64,000 nt of DNA, taken from positions 434,001 through 498,000 of the forward strand of contig NZ_AUDC01000011.1 in NCBI RefSeq assembly GCF_000425265.1. Reading direction: 5' to 3'. How positions within the stretch are numbered: the first letter of the stretch is position 1; every line of letters begins with the position of its first letter. The notes beneath the pieces are model-generated. The model made no database searches and was not told the origin of the DNA. It saw only the letters and a program-made list of their open reading frames with translations. Of the stretch, positions 62,447-64,000 are shown piece after piece. The DNA is from Maridesulfovibrio zosterae DSM 11974. GTDB lineage: Bacteria; Desulfobacterota; Desulfovibrionia; Desulfovibrionales; Desulfovibrionaceae. The position numbers were made by a program, and so were the translations under genes.

Positions 62447-63832
62447 TTACTTTGTATTTTTAAATTCTGCTGCTGCTTTTACAAAATTACCAGCCCAGCA
62501 CGGCACACCCAGAGCATGAATATGATTATACCCAGCGTAAACATTATTCATGAGTAATCCATCATGTCCTTCAGCCATTCCCTTGCCTCGGTCCATGTCC
62601 AGTGCATATTTAGGGTCAAGCTGTTCGTTGTCTGCGCAGAGAGAATAGTGAAACTCATGCCCTATCACAGTTGAACCTATAGGAAAAAAAGGATTTTCAT
62701 GGATAATTTTACCAGAAGTATACCCAAGACCTTGTGGTCTGGCACAGAGTTTTGTGGAAAGAGACAATACAGCGGACATAGGATATTTCTGGCCTTCATA
62801 TTCAACATCTCGACCAAGATACATAAAGCCGCCGCATTCTGCAAAAATAGGTAATCCGGACTTCGCTAATTCATAAACATGCTTGCGAATAGATTCATTT
62901 TCAGAAATTTCTTTTGCCAGAGTCTCGGGAAAACCTCCTCCAAGATAAAGACCGTCAATTGCTGGCCATGGTTCATTTGCAAAAAGCGATACTTCTTTAA
63001 TTTCCGCTCCGGCTCTGGTCAGGGCTTCAAGATTCTCTTCGTAATAAAACCATAGAGCCTTATCACGAACAACACCGATTACAGGTTTATCTTCGCTGAC
63101 AAGTTCAATTCCTTCCCATGCCGATTTTTCAGCTACCAGATTACTCACGTTACCGGCAATTTTTGAAACAGCATCTAGATCTATACAATCCAGTGCCATC
63201 TGCCCCAAGGTATCAAGGGCTTTGTCTACTGCATCATATTCAGTATTAGAAACGAGTCCCATATGCCGTTCAGGAATAGGATTTTCTTTAAGTTTAGGCA
63301 ACATACCAAGCACAGGTATATCTGTATAAGCCTCGATTGAGCTTTTCAAAATATTACGGTGCCTCTCTCCGGCTGTCCGGTTGAGAATAACACCGGCAAG
63401 CTCAAACCCTTCTTCAAAAGCTTTGCAGCCGGCAACGATAGCTGCAACTGTACGGGTCATTTTTGTGCAATCGATGGTAAGTATAACCGGGGCCTTGATA
63501 ATACGGGCCAGTTCAGCTGTTGAGCATGATCCGTCAACGTCCTTACCATCGTAAAGGCCTCTATTGCCTTCTACTATTGAAATATCTGCTCCCAGCCCTT
63601 TTTCCAGAAAAAGAGCTTTGAGCCTGTCGTTACTCATCAGAAACGGGTCCAGATTGGTAGCATATGTCCCTGAAGCCAAGCCCAGCCATCTGGCATCGAT
63701 GTAATCAGGTCCCTTCTTGAACGGCTTAACAACCTGCGCCATATTCTTGAAAGCGCGGCATAACCCAAGAGTAACTATGGTCTTTCCTGACCCGCCGCTG
63801 AGTCCTGCAAGTACAACACGAGGAAAATTCAT
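62447..63832 (-). CDS. cobB: Cobyrinate a,c-diamide synthase
   Basis: CobB/CbiA amidates cobyrinic acid with glutamine and ATP in B12 synthesis. The N-terminal ATPase part has GLSGGSGKTIVTLGL (about 9-23), GPDYIDARW, GNRGLYDG and TMTRTVAAIVAG. The C-terminal glutaminase part has LGGGFPE, the nucleophile Cys in FAECGGFMYLGRD (about 328) and the His in GHEFHYS. The length of 461 fits. It may also use hydrogenobyrinate; anaerobic cobalt-early synthesis makes cbiA the better name. No B12 riboswitch motif is seen before it. Confidence 0.93.
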   Translation of the reverse strand: MNFPRVVLAGLSGGSGKTIVTLGLCRAFKNMAQVVKPFKKGPDYIDARWLGLASGTYATNLDPFLMSNDRLKALFLEKGLGADISIVEGNRGLYDGKDVDGSCSTAELARIIKAPVILTIDCTKMTRTVAAIVAGCKAFEEGFELAGVILNRTAGERHRNILKSSIEAYTDIPVLGMLPKLKENPIPERHMGLVSNTEYDAVDKALDTLGQMALDCIDLDAVSKIAGNVSNLVAEKSAWEGIELVSEDKPVIGVVRDKALWFYYEENLEALTRAGAEIKEVSLFANEPWPAIDGLYLGGGFPETLAKEISENESIRKHVYELAKSGLPIFAECGGFMYLGRDVEYEGQKYPMSAVLSLSTKLCARPQGLGYTSGKIIHENPFFPIGSTVIGHEFHYSLCADNEQLDPKYALDMDRGKGMAEGHDGLLMNNVYAGYNHIHALGVPCWAGNFVKAAAEFKNTK

Positions 63833-63894
63833 CTCAATACACGCCCCATAAAAATTATAACTTAATGCACCATATGCTCAAAAAAAATCACTAG

Positions 63895-63924
63895 TGTTTA
63901 GCAAAAAAAAATTCAAGCTAAACA
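63895..63924. promoter_or_regulatory. Inverted repeat upstream of cobB
   Basis: TGTTTAGC pairs with GCTAAACA around a 14-base AT-rich loop, about 60-90 bases before the cobB start codon. It could be an operator or a weak hairpin. No known regulator site is recognised. Confidence 0.3.
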
Positions 63925-64000
63925 TCACGGGTAAACCTTAAACTTACTGCATATAATTACGCTCGGAATATACCACTGAAGACAGTCGTTGTTACGTTCA

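Noticed and set aside
63833-64000. Second cobalamin riboswitch before cobB
   Set aside because: No B12 box or GGTG-x-AATCC core on the minus strand; only an 8-bp inverted repeat.

Overview
The window looks like a chromosomal segment of an anaerobic, sulfate-reducer-type Deltaproteobacterium (Desulfovibrionaceae, of the moderately low-GC marine kind). This is inferred from a short Desulfovibrio-type flavodoxin, an octaheme cytochrome c cluster, an iron-sulfur-flavoprotein-like protein, a candidate selenoprotein with a bacterial SECIS hairpin, molybdopterin and B12 genes, the rplU-rpmA-obgE-proB arrangement and many signalling proteins. No phage, insertion sequence or CRISPR array was seen. Genes lie on both strands in short operons separated by clear hairpin terminators.

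Layout. 1-4.1 kb: a truncated zinc-ribbon gene, tRNA-Ala(GGC), dppB-dppC-recN. 4.1-6.8 kb: a SAM-I riboswitch followed by a terminator with no methionine gene behind it, a small CxxC protein, an exported EF-hand protein, a nitroreductase and a metallo-hydrolase. 6.9-9 kb: a four-gene operon made of a candidate selenoprotein (in-frame UGA at 7030), an iron-sulfur flavoprotein-like protein, a response regulator and ComF. 9-12.2 kb: one 1037-residue protein joining a radical SAM enzyme, an ArsM-like methyltransferase and a DUF5714-like cysteine-rich domain. 12.2-15.3 kb: rplU-rpmA and obgE-proB. 15.5-20.4 kb: K+ channel, MFS exporter, PilZ protein, SatP-type acetate transporter, argB. 20.4-24.3 kb: molybdenum-cofactor genes mobB (with an added Fe-S domain), moeA, and moeA fused to a periplasmic-binding-like domain. 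24.5-30 kb: a cytochrome b / octaheme cytochrome c / membrane protein / Tat-exported ferredoxin operon, with a divergent PAS-sigma54 activator, a -24/-12 promoter and an upstream dyad.

30-43 kb: citrate synthase, tRNA-Leu(CAG), metE-metF behind a cobalamin riboswitch, a DUF4136-like lipoprotein, PilZ and CgeB-like glycosyltransferase genes, metC-type lyase, aroB and a DAHP synthase-chorismate mutase fusion, and flavodoxin with a possible Fur box. 43-50 kb: Hpt protein, ABC-F ATPase, Trk/Ktr potassium uptake pair, TPR protein, glutaminyl cyclase. 50-64 kb: a giant acyl-CoA dehydratase activase-like protein, a lipoprotein trypsin-like protease with a TraT-like lipoprotein, a FecR-RTX calcium-binding protein, lgt, an unknown gene and cobB/cbiA.

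Themes: anaerobic redox chemistry (selenoprotein operon, octaheme complex, molybdenum cofactor), methionine/B12 economy (B12 riboswitch on metE, cobB, orphan SAM riboswitch) and envelope proteins. The strongest candidates for new biology are the selenoprotein operon, the three-domain radical SAM/methyltransferase/DUF5714 protein, and the orphan SAM riboswitch. No searches were run; family names come from motifs read by eye.
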